DNA of 64,000 nt from Candidatus Wolframiiraptor sinensis (lineage in GTDB: Archaea > Thermoproteota > Nitrososphaeria_A > Caldarchaeales > Wolframiiraptoraceae): positions 186,001-250,000 of the forward strand of contig JALNJX010000001.1 in assembly GCA_023268255.1 (NCBI GenBank). Direction: 5' to 3'. Under the pieces are notes generated by a model that saw nothing but the letters and a program-made list of their open reading frames with translations, did not search any database and was not told where the DNA came from. This document shows, piece after piece, positions 8,177-16,783 of the stretch. Within the stretch, counting starts at the first letter, position 1. Each line of letters starts with the position of its first letter. Position numbers and translations under genes: made by a program.

Positions 8177-8599
8177 ATGGTTCGAATATCGGACCAGGAA
8201 CTCCTAAAGATGTTGATGGAAAATGCAAGGATGTCCTACGTCGAGATCGCGAGGGCGCTGAATGTATCGGAGGCGGCGGTGAGGAAGAGGGTTAAGCGTC
8301 TCGAGAATCTTGGAATCATTAGTAGATACACGATAGAGGTGGATCCTAGGAAGCTGGGCTACGAGGTTGTGGCGATCATAGGCTTGGACGTGGATCCGGA
8401 GCACCTACTCTCGGTAATGGATGAATTAAAGAAGCGGGAGGAGGCAGTGAGGCTCTATCTGACGAGCGGAGATCACATGCTCGTGGCGGAGTGCTGGTTT
8501 AAGAGCTCCCAAGAGCTCTCGAGCTTCATCAGGAGGCTCGAGTCCAGGGAGGGTGTCAAGAGAGTCTGCCCAGCAATAGTCTTGGAGAGGCTCAAGTAA
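8177..8599 (+). CDS. Lrp/AsnC family transcription regulator
   Basis: 140 residues: an N-terminal winged helix (ISDQELLKMLMENARMSY, then ALNVSEAAVRKRVKRLENLG) and a RAM ligand/oligomerisation domain (EVVAIIGLDVDPE to VCPAIVLERLK). The ATG at 8177 is chosen because family members start directly before this helix and a TATA box lies about 27 bases upstream. The frame is open further upstream, with an ATG at 8156. Divergent from peroxiredoxin, so control of the redox genes is likely but not shown. Confidence 0.92.
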   Translation: MVRISDQELLKMLMENARMSYVEIARALNVSEAAVRKRVKRLENLGIISRYTIEVDPRKLGYEVVAIIGLDVDPEHLLSVMDELKKREEAVRLYLTSGDHMLVAECWFKSSQELSSFIRRLESREGVKRVCPAIVLERLK

Positions 8600-8612
8600 A
8601 ATGATTGGGGTC

Positions 8613-8816
8613 CTAGAGCTTTATCCCCCTCTCCCTGAGCATCGTCAATATTCTCGCGATTCTCCTCCTCACGTTTCTTATCTGGGCTGTTTTCTCCAAT
8701 CCGCCGCCAGCGGTCGTTTTGCTCCTGATTAGCGCGAGCTCCGCCCGGAGCCTATCGAGCTCGCTTATCAGCTCCTCGCTACTCTTTTCCCTCAGCTCCC
8801 TCACCTCTCTCACCAA
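8613..8816 (-). CDS. rpl29: Large ribosomal subunit protein uL29
   Basis: 67 residues forming the two-helix hairpin of uL29: ELREKSSEELISELDRLRAEL, then KTAQIRNVRRRIARILTML. It contacts 23S rRNA near the peptide exit. It overlaps the end of uS3 by 38 bases. In most archaea the rnp1 gene follows closely; here Lrp, peroxiredoxin, ferritin, FprA and SfsA lie in between. Confidence 0.95.
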   Translation of the reverse strand: MVREVRELREKSSEELISELDRLRAELALIRSKTTAGGGLEKTAQIRNVRRRIARILTMLRERGIKL

Positions 8817-9438
8817 ACTCGACCACCTCCATCTCGCCCGGCTCCCGCGCCACCACCCTTATCTCCTCGGGCATCGGCGCATCAGGCGGATAGATCTTCA
8901 CCTTTATCCCATATATTCCCGGCTTCAGTAGTATCGTCGCCTTACCAACCTTGATGTACTTGAGCGCTGGGTCGCCGGACTTCGGCATTATCCCGGCCGT
9001 GTACTTCTCAGTTCTATGTCTGGCCGAGGTCAGCTTACCGCTTATCTCGATCTCAACTCCCCGGGCTCCGGCCTCCATGATCCTCCTCAAAGCCCAGAAG
9101 GCCACTCTCCTATGCCTTACACCTCTCTCCATCGCCTGGGCAATCCTGTAGGCCATGACCTGCGGATTCAGCTCCGGAACCTCTATCTCGGCGACCGTGA
9201 CATTCGGGTTCTCAACGCCGAACCTCTTCTCGAGCTCCTCGGTTATCTCCCTAATCGTCCTCCCCCTAGGCCCGATAACCCTGCCCGGCCTCATAGCGTA
9301 GATCGTGACCCTAGTTCCCATCGGCGTGAATGTTATATCGACCCCCCCGAAGCCGGCATCTTTCAGCTTCTCAGCCAGATACTCGTGGATCTCGGCCTTC
9401 TTTATCTTGCTGGATAAGATATTCTTGATCGCCGACAT
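8779..9438 (-). CDS. rps3: Small ribosomal subunit protein uS3
   Basis: 219 residues. The type II KH domain carries PGRVIGPRGRTIREITEEL (GxxG motif, residues about 52-70). The C-terminal domain has RRVAFWALRRIMEAGARG and IEISGKLTSARHRTEKY. It shapes the mRNA entry tunnel with helicase activity. One base separates it from uL22. The C-terminus is acidic (EFGERGEGAEGKE), a common archaeal extension. Confidence 0.97.
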   Translation of the reverse strand: MSAIKNILSSKIKKAEIHEYLAEKLKDAGFGGVDITFTPMGTRVTIYAMRPGRVIGPRGRTIREITEELEKRFGVENPNVTVAEIEVPELNPQVMAYRIAQAMERGVRHRRVAFWALRRIMEAGARGVEIEISGKLTSARHRTEKYTAGIMPKSGDPALKYIKVGKATILLKPGIYGIKVKIYPPDAPMPEEIRVVAREPGEMEVVEFGERGEGAEGKE

Positions 9439-9439
9439 C

Positions 9440-9907
9440 TCAGCGCCTCACCTCTCCTATCACCTCAATATGAACTAGCTGCTTATCGTAGGGCGTGGCC
9501 CTCCCGAAAGCCCTGGGCATGAACTTGCTAATCCTCCTAGCCTTATGAGCGGCCGCGTGGACTATGACGACCTCATCCGGGTCAAGGCCCTTGAAGTCGG
9601 CATTAGCCTCCAAGCTCTCCAGAAGTTTGAGCATGTGCTTGGCGACCTTCACGGGGTATCCTCCAGCCCCCCTGGTCTCGCTATGATGAGCTCTATTCTT
9701 CTTGTACCTGCGGTAGGGTATCATCCTCCTCATAGCTATAACATCCTCCATTAGCTTCCTAGCCTCTGGTATCGTCAATCCTATGATCGCCCTACAAACC
9801 TCCCTAGACCACTTAGGAGATACATCAATCTCCCTCAAGCTAGCCTTGACCGTTCTCGCCTCATCCAGCTCCTTAACCGAGTAGCCCCAATGAGGCATCC
9901 CGAGCAC
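9440..9907 (-). CDS. rpl22: Large ribosomal subunit protein uL22
   Basis: 155 residues of archaeal uL22, which lines the exit tunnel: EAKLMEDV-type helix (PEARKLMEDVIAMRRMIPY), VVIVHAAAHKARRISKFMPRAFGRATPYDK near the C-terminus. It is the first gene of a uL22-uS3-uL29 run; uS19 and uL2 usually precede it in archaea but are absent here, so the cluster starts fresh at its own promoter. Confidence 0.97.
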   Translation of the reverse strand: MLGMPHWGYSVKELDEARTVKASLREIDVSPKWSREVCRAIIGLTIPEARKLMEDVIAMRRMIPYRRYKKNRAHHSETRGAGGYPVKVAKHMLKLLESLEANADFKGLDPDEVVIVHAAAHKARRISKFMPRAFGRATPYDKQLVHIEVIGEVRR

Positions 9908-9954
9908 CCTTAGCCTCCCTTCCGACCCCTTTTCCGCAAGCCATTCTTGAGACC

Positions 9955-9967
9955 TCTATTTAAAGCG
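9955..9967 (-). promoter_or_regulatory. TATA box for the uL22-uS3-uL29 operon
   Basis: The minus strand reads CGCTTTAAATAGA. This would place the start of transcription near 9930, giving a leader of about 20 bases before uL22. The rest of 9968-10069 holds no gene that I can support. Confidence 0.4.
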
Positions 9968-10105
9968 TGACCTAGTTTGGTCATAGCAGAACGAGCAGAA
10001 TTTTCAATCTAGCTAGTAAGGTTATAAGATTGAAGGGGGAAAAGAGGGTGGTGAGGGGCATCTGGACAGTCCTTATTAATCTTTGAATGAGCCCGGCGAG
10101 AGGAG

Positions 10106-10198
10106 ATGCTAGTGCTTCCTAATCTTTTCGGCAGGAATTTTGGGAAAAGAAATTTAGGAAGATCTTTAGGAAAAAAGCCTTGGCAAGGCGCGCTATGA
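10106..10198 (+). CDS. Possible 30-residue leader peptide before the GltD-like gene
   Basis: An ATG at 10106 opens a 30-codon frame rich in Gly, Lys and Arg (MLVLPNLFGRNFGKRNLGR and so on), ending in TGA that overlaps the ATG of the next gene as ATGA. A TATA-like CCTTATTAATC at 10070-10080 lies about 30 bases upstream, which fits a leaderless start here. It may be a real small protein or leader peptide, or simply the transcribed 5' region. I know no homologue. Confidence 0.3.
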   Translation: MLVLPNLFGRNFGKRNLGRSLGKKPWQGAL

Positions 10199-11775
10199 AG
10201 CTCTCGGAGCTACTCTTTCTCGAGGGCCCACCTCCATTCTTAGAATCTCGTGGTAAGCTTGAAGAGATTCTTCGGAGGGCTGAGCTTCCTCTCGACCTTG
10301 AGCTCCGAGCTCTTACGAGAGAGAATCTTGAGGCACTTGCGAGCATCTCGATCGAGGTGCTCAGGCCCGATGAGCGTAAGCAATTCTTTGAGATTCTGGT
10401 CAAGCTCTTGAGAGAGGAGGGCAATGAGCTTCACGGAGTTTTCGAGCCTAAAATAATCGTTGAAAGAGCGGAGAATCGGAGAGGCTTCCATGAAGTTATC
10501 TCGGCGATCGATTTGAGAAGCGCTGAGCTCGAGGCGGACAGGTGTCTTAGGTGCAGAATCCCCAGATGCGTTAACGCGTGCCCCGTGAAGTTTCCGGTTC
10601 CAGCATTTTTGAAGGCTGCGGCAAGCGGCAAGCATGATGTGGCGTATAAGATATCCCTGACCATATATCCGACTCTCGGAATCTGCGGTAGAATATGTAT
10701 TGGCTTCTGCGAGACTGCCTGCACTCTTAATCAAGTATTCGGGAACCCCGTTAGGATTAGGATGGTTAAGCGCGCAGTCGCAGACGCGGTGTCAATGGGG
10801 GATAACCTACCTAAGCCTAGGCCGCGCTCCGGGTTTAAGGTTGCGATAATAGGCTCCGGCCCCGCGGGGATTACCGCGGCATATCACCTGAGGCTCATGG
10901 GCCACGATGTTACGATCTTCGAGGCCGGGAAGAAGCCTGGGGGCAGGCTCATTGACGCGATACCAGAGTTTAGATTACCCTCACACATCGTTGAGAAAGA
11001 GGTTGGGATATTGAGCATGCTTGGGGTGGAGTTTGGGCTGGAAGTAAAGCTCGGCCGAGACATGACCATTGATGATCTTTTCAAGGAAGGGTATGAGGCG
11101 GTTTTTATAGCGGTGGGCGCGGGCGAGTCCAATGTTCCTCGGATAAAGGGGAGCGAGCTGGATGGTGTTCACGCTGCGTTGGAGTTCCTGAAGCTTGTCA
11201 AGGCGGGCGTCATCAATTCCATCTCGGGCAAAGTCTGGGTTATCGGCGGAGGTAATGTGGCGATGGATGCGGCTCGAACAGCGTTGAGGCTGGGAGCAGA
11301 CTCGGTCAAGATAATGTATCGGAGAAGCGCGGAGGAGATGCCCGCTAGGAAGGAGGAGGTCGAGGAGGCAATTAACGAGGGAATAGAGATAATGTTTCTC
11401 ACGCAGCCCATAGAGCTGATAGGCGATAGGCGGCTCCGAAAAATAAGATGCATCAGGATGATGCTTGGGGAGCCGGGGCCGGATGGCAGGAGAATGCCCA
11501 TACCGGTAGAGGGCTCCGAGTTCGAGGTCGAGGCCGATCACGCGATATTCGCGACAGGTGAAGCTCCCTCAACAAGATGGCTCTTGGAAAAAGATGGAAT
11601 AGAGGTTATGGAGGATGGAAGGATAAAGGTTAATGAGAGATTAGAGACTAGCAGGCGCGGGGTATTCGCGGGCGGAGACGCCGTTAGAGGCCCCTCGCTT
11701 TACAGCATAGCATCAGCTGATGGAATAAAGGCTGCCAGGGAGATTGACCGGTATCTGAGGAGCCTTTCTTCCTAG
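10195..11775 (+). CDS. GltD-like NAD(P)-dependent FAD/Fe-S oxidoreductase
   Basis: About 526 residues. Residues 1-95 are a helical extension with no family I recognise. Then come two Cys groups (CLRCRIPRCVNACPVKFPV and CGRICIGFCETACTL), an FAD-binding GSGPAGITAAYHLRLMGHD near residue 220, an NAD(P)-binding VIGGGNVAMDAARTALRLGAD near 365, and a C-terminal GGDAVRGPS. This is the small-subunit fold of glutamate synthase, also used in NfnB and sulfide dehydrogenase. No GltB-like partner is adjacent, so the acceptor is uncertain; coupling NAD(P)H to ferredoxin is plausible beside so many hydrogenases. TTG at 10180 is an alternative start. Confidence 0.85.
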   Translation: MKLSELLFLEGPPPFLESRGKLEEILRRAELPLDLELRALTRENLEALASISIEVLRPDERKQFFEILVKLLREEGNELHGVFEPKIIVERAENRRGFHEVISAIDLRSAELEADRCLRCRIPRCVNACPVKFPVPAFLKAAASGKHDVAYKISLTIYPTLGICGRICIGFCETACTLNQVFGNPVRIRMVKRAVADAVSMGDNLPKPRPRSGFKVAIIGSGPAGITAAYHLRLMGHDVTIFEAGKKPGGRLIDAIPEFRLPSHIVEKEVGILSMLGVEFGLEVKLGRDMTIDDLFKEGYEAVFIAVGAGESNVPRIKGSELDGVHAALEFLKLVKAGVINSISGKVWVIGGGNVAMDAARTALRLGADSVKIMYRRSAEEMPARKEEVEEAINEGIEIMFLTQPIELIGDRRLRKIRCIRMMLGEPGPDGRRMPIPVEGSEFEVEADHAIFATGEAPSTRWLLEKDGIEVMEDGRIKVNERLETSRRGVFAGGDAVRGPSLYSIASADGIKAAREIDRYLRSLSS

Positions 11776-12458
11776 CGGTACTCTAGGACTACCATGACGT
11801 GGTCGCGCTCATACGGCTCGAGGGAGATCACCTCGATGGGCTTGAGCCCGTTTTTCTCGAGCACCTCGACCTCCCTCTTGTAGATCACCTCGGGCTCCTG
11901 GACGCTGTCTATGCTTCTCGCCTTGACGGCTAGGTAGCCGTGGCCGCCGCTCCTGAGCATCAACCTCGCATTGTCTGAGAATAGCTTCGCCTGCTCCGGC
12001 TGCGCCACGTCGCAGTAGATGACATCCACCTCTCCAACGATCGGCGCGTAGGCCTCCGGTTTTCTAGCATCTCCGAAGATAGGGGTGACGTTCATCCTCT
12101 TATCTGAGACGTTTCGCTTAAACTGTATCATGACCCTGGCGGCGAACTCAACTCCATATAGCACACCTCTCTCGCCTATTATGTCAGAGACGTGGCTCGA
12201 CGTCGTCCCGGTGGCCGTTCCGAGGTATAGAACTCTCGAGCCGGGCTTGATGAACATGTTCTCCATGCCCTTCATTATGGCCGCGGCCAGCTTGCTCCGA
12301 TATGGTATCCAGCTCCGATACTCCTCGCCCCTTATCCTGTAAAGCTTCTCGCCATAGACCTGAACTCCTGGAACAAGGTTCCTCGTGGCGAGCACTTTCT
12401 CCTCATCTTTTATCCAGTAGACCCCCTCGAACTTCTCATGAGGTATGAGTTCCACCAT
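11772..12458 (-). CDS. flpA: Fibrillarin-like rRNA/tRNA 2'-O-methyltransferase
   Basis: 228 residues of archaeal fibrillarin, the catalytic subunit of the C/D box sRNP. SAM-binding motifs: RVLYLGTATGTTSSHVSDI (about 74-92), VEFAARVMIQF, GDARKPEAYAPIV and VDVIYCDVAQPEQA; the last part LAVKARSID carries the catalytic Lys. Its usual partner Nop5 is not beside it here. Convergent with the GltD-like gene, with a 4-base overlap. Confidence 0.97.
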   Translation of the reverse strand: MVELIPHEKFEGVYWIKDEEKVLATRNLVPGVQVYGEKLYRIRGEEYRSWIPYRSKLAAAIMKGMENMFIKPGSRVLYLGTATGTTSSHVSDIIGERGVLYGVEFAARVMIQFKRNVSDKRMNVTPIFGDARKPEAYAPIVGEVDVIYCDVAQPEQAKLFSDNARLMLRSGGHGYLAVKARSIDSVQEPEVIYKREVEVLEKNGLKPIEVISLEPYERDHVMVVLEYR

Positions 12459-12515
12459 GCTTCCTAACCACCTCTACGTAATGGCAAGCATCATAATTAT
12501 CTTTCGTCTCCGGTG

Positions 12516-14336
12516 TTAGAGCACCGTCACGCTTTTAGCGAGGTTTCGGGGCTTGTCGGGATCCAGCCCCCTCTCCAACGCCAAGTAATATGCTAAGAAC
12601 TGGAATGGGATGACGTATATTATCGGGCTCAGGATCTCGTGCACCCTCGGGAGGCCGAGCCACCAATCCGAGTTCTCCTTCAGCTCATTATCGCCCTCCG
12701 TTCCGACACAGTATATCCTCGCGCCTCTAGCCTTCATCTCCATGATGTTTCCGAGTATGTGCTTTCGGGTGGAGTCATGTGGGGCGATGAAGAATACCGG
12801 GTAGCCATTCTCGATCACGCTTATCGGCCCATGCTTGCTCTCCCCGGCGGGATATGCTATGCATGGTATGTAGCTGAGCTCCATGACCTTGAGCCTCGCC
12901 TCAAGCGCGGTCGCGTAGCTTATCCCCCTTCCGAGGAAGAATATGCTCCGCGCGCTCGCGAGCTCCTTTGCCAGTTCCCTCACCGGCTCATCCGAGATCT
13001 TTAAGGTCTTCTCGACGAGGTCTGGAAGCTTTCTAAGCTCATCATTAAGCTCATCTATCTCGTATTGAGCGAGCTTCCCCCTTCTCCTAGCTAGGCGGAG
13101 GGCCAGCTGCGCCAGGACTGTTAGCTGAGCCGTGAAGGTCTTTGTGGCGGCGACCCCGATCTCCGGGCCGGAGTTCTGGAGCACGTATGCTCTCGATATT
13201 CTCGTCAGGGTGGAGCCAACGACGTTCGTGACGGCGAGTATGGTCGCGGCGGTCATCCTCGCGTAATCCACAGCTGTCAAGACGTCCGCGGTCTCCCCAG
13301 ACTGGCTCACCGCCAATATTATGGCGTCAATGCTGATTGATTTCCCATAATTCTCGATGAACTCTGATGCTATTACGGGGATCGTGGTGAGCCTGGCAAT
13401 CTTCGAGAACATGTAAGACGCGGCCACGCATGCGTTATACGAGGTCCCGGCGGCGAGGAGGAATACATCCTTACCCTTATCTAGGAACTCCGTTAGGAGC
13501 TCCAGGTACTTCTCCTGCGCCTTAAGAGCCTCCCTTATTGTCTGAGGCTGCTCATATATCTCCTTCAAGGTGAAGTGAGGATACCCGGACTTCTCCGCCT
13601 CTTCTATCGTCCAGCTCAGCTCAATTATCCTCTTCTCGACCTCAACGCCGGAGTCGATCTTGAATACCCTGGCCTCGGAGGGCGTTATGTACCCGGCCTC
13701 GCCATTATCTAGGAATATCGCTCTACGAGTATGCTCTATAAAGGCCGCGACATCGCTCGCGATGAAGTTCACGCCATCTCCGAGTCCGATTACGAGCGGC
13801 GACTCATTTCTTGCGAAAACTATCTTGTCAGGTTCCTTGGGCGATATAATCGCGAGGGCGTAGCTCCCTTTAAGCCTCCTAACGGCGGCCATAGTCGCCT
13901 CAAGCAAGCTCTTGCCGAGCTTCAAGTTCTCCTCTATGAGGTGCGCGATAACCTCGGTGTCGGTCTTGGATCTGAAAACGTGCCTCCTGTCAATTAGCTC
14001 CTCCTTGAGCTCGAGGAAGTTCTCTATCACGCCATTATGGACGATGGCCACAATGCCGTTGCAGTCGAGATGAGGGTGAGCATTAACCTGGCTCGGCGCT
14101 CCATGAGTCGCCCACCTAGTATGAGCTACCCCGATCGATCCGGGTAGATCATCGAGGTTCAGCCTAGCATGTATTTCATCGATTTTCCCGGAGTCCTTCT
14201 TGAGGTGGATCGCCCCTTCATGGATTGTTGCGATTCCAGCCGAGTCGTATCCCCTATACTCGAGTCTTTTCAGCCCCCTGTGGAGCATGGGCGCGGCTTT
14301 TCCAGCGCTCAGCGCGCACCCTATGATCCCGCACAT
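12516..14336 (-). CDS. glmS: Glutamine:fructose-6-phosphate aminotransferase (isomerising)
   Basis: 606 residues, normal length. The N-terminal glutaminase starts MCGIIGC, giving the catalytic Cys after Met removal, with HTRWATHG and GYDSAG. Two SIS sugar isomerase domains follow (AAGTSYNACVAA, SQSGETADVLTA, ILGRG-type FFLGRGISYATALEA, YPAGESKHGPI), ending DKPRNLAKSVTVL. It makes glucosamine-6-phosphate for UDP-GlcNAc, used in protein glycosylation and surface polymers. It has its own promoter region in 14337-14421. Confidence 0.97.
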   Translation of the reverse strand: MCGIIGCALSAGKAAPMLHRGLKRLEYRGYDSAGIATIHEGAIHLKKDSGKIDEIHARLNLDDLPGSIGVAHTRWATHGAPSQVNAHPHLDCNGIVAIVHNGVIENFLELKEELIDRRHVFRSKTDTEVIAHLIEENLKLGKSLLEATMAAVRRLKGSYALAIISPKEPDKIVFARNESPLVIGLGDGVNFIASDVAAFIEHTRRAIFLDNGEAGYITPSEARVFKIDSGVEVEKRIIELSWTIEEAEKSGYPHFTLKEIYEQPQTIREALKAQEKYLELLTEFLDKGKDVFLLAAGTSYNACVAASYMFSKIARLTTIPVIASEFIENYGKSISIDAIILAVSQSGETADVLTAVDYARMTAATILAVTNVVGSTLTRISRAYVLQNSGPEIGVAATKTFTAQLTVLAQLALRLARRRGKLAQYEIDELNDELRKLPDLVEKTLKISDEPVRELAKELASARSIFFLGRGISYATALEARLKVMELSYIPCIAYPAGESKHGPISVIENGYPVFFIAPHDSTRKHILGNIMEMKARGARIYCVGTEGDNELKENSDWWLGLPRVHEILSPIIYVIPFQFLAYYLALERGLDPDKPRNLAKSVTVL

Positions 14337-14421
14337 CGCTCCCGATTTGTTGGAGGCTATCCGCCTTAAGGCTTTAACTATTCTAGAGCTTCAGTGAGTC
14401 AGCTCTCTAATGAGTAGAATC

Positions 14422-16728
14422 TTAGTCAGCCTCCAGATATCCGGCGGCATAAACTTGACCAACGGCGGTTCCACCATCTCCAGGTGGAATCGCCTCATTC
14501 GCTCGGATCCTGAGCCCCGAGGCGCGCTCTATCGCCGATAATATTATGCGGTTGACCGCGGCCCCACCTGAGATGCATATAGTTTTAACACCCAGCTCGC
14601 GTGCTTTCTCGGCCGCGGCGAGCCCGAGGCATTCTCCCAGCACGTATTGCGCCGTGTAGGCTAGATCATGTCTTGAGTTGTTGTCAAGATTCTCCACAAG
14701 GGCTCTCATGATCTCGCCGGTCATTATGATGAGCGCGCCGCCCTTATCGGAGATGAAGTTATCTAAGCTCTCAATTATCGGCTCTCCGCCATGGGACGCC
14801 TCCTCCAGCATTATCGCCGGCTCACCCTCATATGTTCTCTCGAAGCAGAGGTTTAGGAGGGCTGAAACGCTGTCCAAGAACCTGCCGGTGCTGGATGTCA
14901 TGGGCCCCCTTCTCTGCCTGATCTGGGATAGAACAGCATTGAGCTCCTTGGCCCCATGCTTGAGCCCTCTTAGGAGGCCGCGCTTCCGAATGAACAATTC
15001 AACTTCATCTAAATCCATGAACTTGGAGAGAATTGATGCGAGCATTCTGACGGGTCTGATAGCTGCCAGGTCTCCGCCGGGCATAAGCGAGTATTCTAGG
15101 AATCCGGCGCGCTTGAATGCTCCATCAGCCCATGTCAAGATCTCGCCTCCCCAGATTGCTCCATCAAGCCCGTAGCCCGCGCCGTCGATCATTATGCCCA
15201 CAGCAGGCTCCTCTGGGTCGTGGCCCATCTCAGCCATGACGGAGGCGAAGTGAGCTAAATGATGTTGAACCAGCCTCAGCTCGAGCCCATTGCCGGACGC
15301 GTATTTCTCCGCGGCCTTCCTTGAATGATAGGCTGGATGAAGATCAGCTGCGATTATGGACTTCCTCTCCTTCAGGCCATAGCACTCCGCGAGGAACTCT
15401 AGGTTGCTGATATGCTCCTCGAGCACCTTGGGGTTATCCATATCCCCGGAGTATGGGGCTAAAATTATCTTGTCGTCGAATCCAACAGCGCCATTAGTCT
15501 CGAGATCTCCTCCAAATGCTATTACGGGCTTCCTGAGATTATGCCTGAGCTTGAGAATTCTCGGAGCATAACCTCTCCCATATCGTAGGATCACGAGGCC
15601 GCCGTGTGTCGGCCTAACAACAGAGTCGTCAACTCTGTGAACTATCCTCCTATTATGGGTTAAGATGTAGTCAGCTATGCTCGTGAGCTCCCTTAGCCTC
15701 GAGTCATCGCTTATCATCGGGTCGCCGTGAACATTCCCGCTGGTCATCACGAGGAACTTATCCCTGGTCTCCATGAGGAGCAGGTAATGGAGCGGAGTAT
15801 ATGCGAGCATTATTCCGAGGCTACGAAGCGATGGGGCCACGTAGTCGGAGACAGGGCAGCCCTCCCTCCTCGGGAGGATTATTATGGGCTTGATGAATCC
15901 GGAGAGCAGCTCGATCAAGTCATCGGGTATCTCGACTAGCTTACTCGCGACCTCCAGGTTGAGCGCCATTATCGCGAAAGGTCTCCTAGGCCTTCTCTTC
16001 CTCCTCCTGAGCTCCGACACGACATCATCATCGCTCGCGAGGCAGGCTATATGGTAACCGCCAATTCCCTTAACCGCGACGATCATCCCCTCATCGATGA
16101 GCCTCGCCGCCTCACTCAGCGGATCTTCGACCTCAACTCTCTCCAGATTCCTATCTAGGAGGAATAGCTTGGGGCCGCATCTAGGGCAGCTTATCCCCTG
16201 AGCATGATATCTCCTCTCATTCCAGAGATCATTATACTCGCTTAAGCACTCGCCGCATAATGGGAAGTCCCTCATCGCGGTATTCTCCCGATCATAGGGC
16301 GGCCTGTAGATCATCGAGTACCTGGGCCCGCACCAGGCGCAGCTGTTGAATGGGTACCTATACCACCTGCTCGCGGGGTTCACTACCTCCTCCAAGCAGT
16401 GATTGCATGCCGCAATGTCCTGCGGAATCTCCGAGGCCATAACTCTCTCACTGCCGCTATCGAGAATCATGAAGTCTTGGAAGCCCGCTGGCTCCAGCTC
16501 CTCGATCCTCACGACCTCGAGCTTGGCCGGCGGAGGATGCTTACTCCGAAGCAGCCTGAGGAACTCATTAACGCGATCATCCTCCGACTCGATGACAATC
16601 TCGACCTCGCCGCCGCCGAGATTTCTCACATATCCCCTCACGCCCGCGATCTTCGCTATTCTCTTGACGAAGGGCCTGAATCCCACGCCCTGAACCATCC
16701 CAGTAACGTAGATCCTCAAAGCTCTCAT
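14422..16728 (-). CDS. hypF: Carbamoyltransferase HypF, [NiFe] hydrogenase maturation
   Basis: 768 residues with the full HypF order: acylphosphatase-like domain (RIYVTGMVQGVGFRPFV at the start), two C4 zinc fingers (CNHCLEE...CAWCGPR and CGECLSE...CPRCGPK, about residues 108-186), YrdC-like domain (about 200-380, AVKGIGGYHIACLA, LVMTSGNVHGDP) and Kae1-like domain (QHHLAHFASVMAE, IDGAGYGLDGAIWGG, ISGGAAVNRI). It activates carbamoyl phosphate and loads it on the HypE C-terminal Cys to make the CN ligands of the [NiFe] site. It lies 55 bases downstream of the 3b hydrogenase large subunit. Confidence 0.97.
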   Translation of the reverse strand: MRALRIYVTGMVQGVGFRPFVKRIAKIAGVRGYVRNLGGGEVEIVIESEDDRVNEFLRLLRSKHPPPAKLEVVRIEELEPAGFQDFMILDSGSERVMASEIPQDIAACNHCLEEVVNPASRWYRYPFNSCAWCGPRYSMIYRPPYDRENTAMRDFPLCGECLSEYNDLWNERRYHAQGISCPRCGPKLFLLDRNLERVEVEDPLSEAARLIDEGMIVAVKGIGGYHIACLASDDDVVSELRRRKRRPRRPFAIMALNLEVASKLVEIPDDLIELLSGFIKPIIILPRREGCPVSDYVAPSLRSLGIMLAYTPLHYLLLMETRDKFLVMTSGNVHGDPMISDDSRLRELTSIADYILTHNRRIVHRVDDSVVRPTHGGLVILRYGRGYAPRILKLRHNLRKPVIAFGGDLETNGAVGFDDKIILAPYSGDMDNPKVLEEHISNLEFLAECYGLKERKSIIAADLHPAYHSRKAAEKYASGNGLELRLVQHHLAHFASVMAEMGHDPEEPAVGIMIDGAGYGLDGAIWGGEILTWADGAFKRAGFLEYSLMPGGDLAAIRPVRMLASILSKFMDLDEVELFIRKRGLLRGLKHGAKELNAVLSQIRQRRGPMTSSTGRFLDSVSALLNLCFERTYEGEPAIMLEEASHGGEPIIESLDNFISDKGGALIIMTGEIMRALVENLDNNSRHDLAYTAQYVLGECLGLAAAEKARELGVKTICISGGAAVNRIILSAIERASGLRIRANEAIPPGDGGTAVGQVYAAGYLEAD

Positions 16729-16783
16729 GAGGTGCCCGGTGGAGAATGGTATCGGGGAGAATAAAAACTAGATCGGAGACCCC

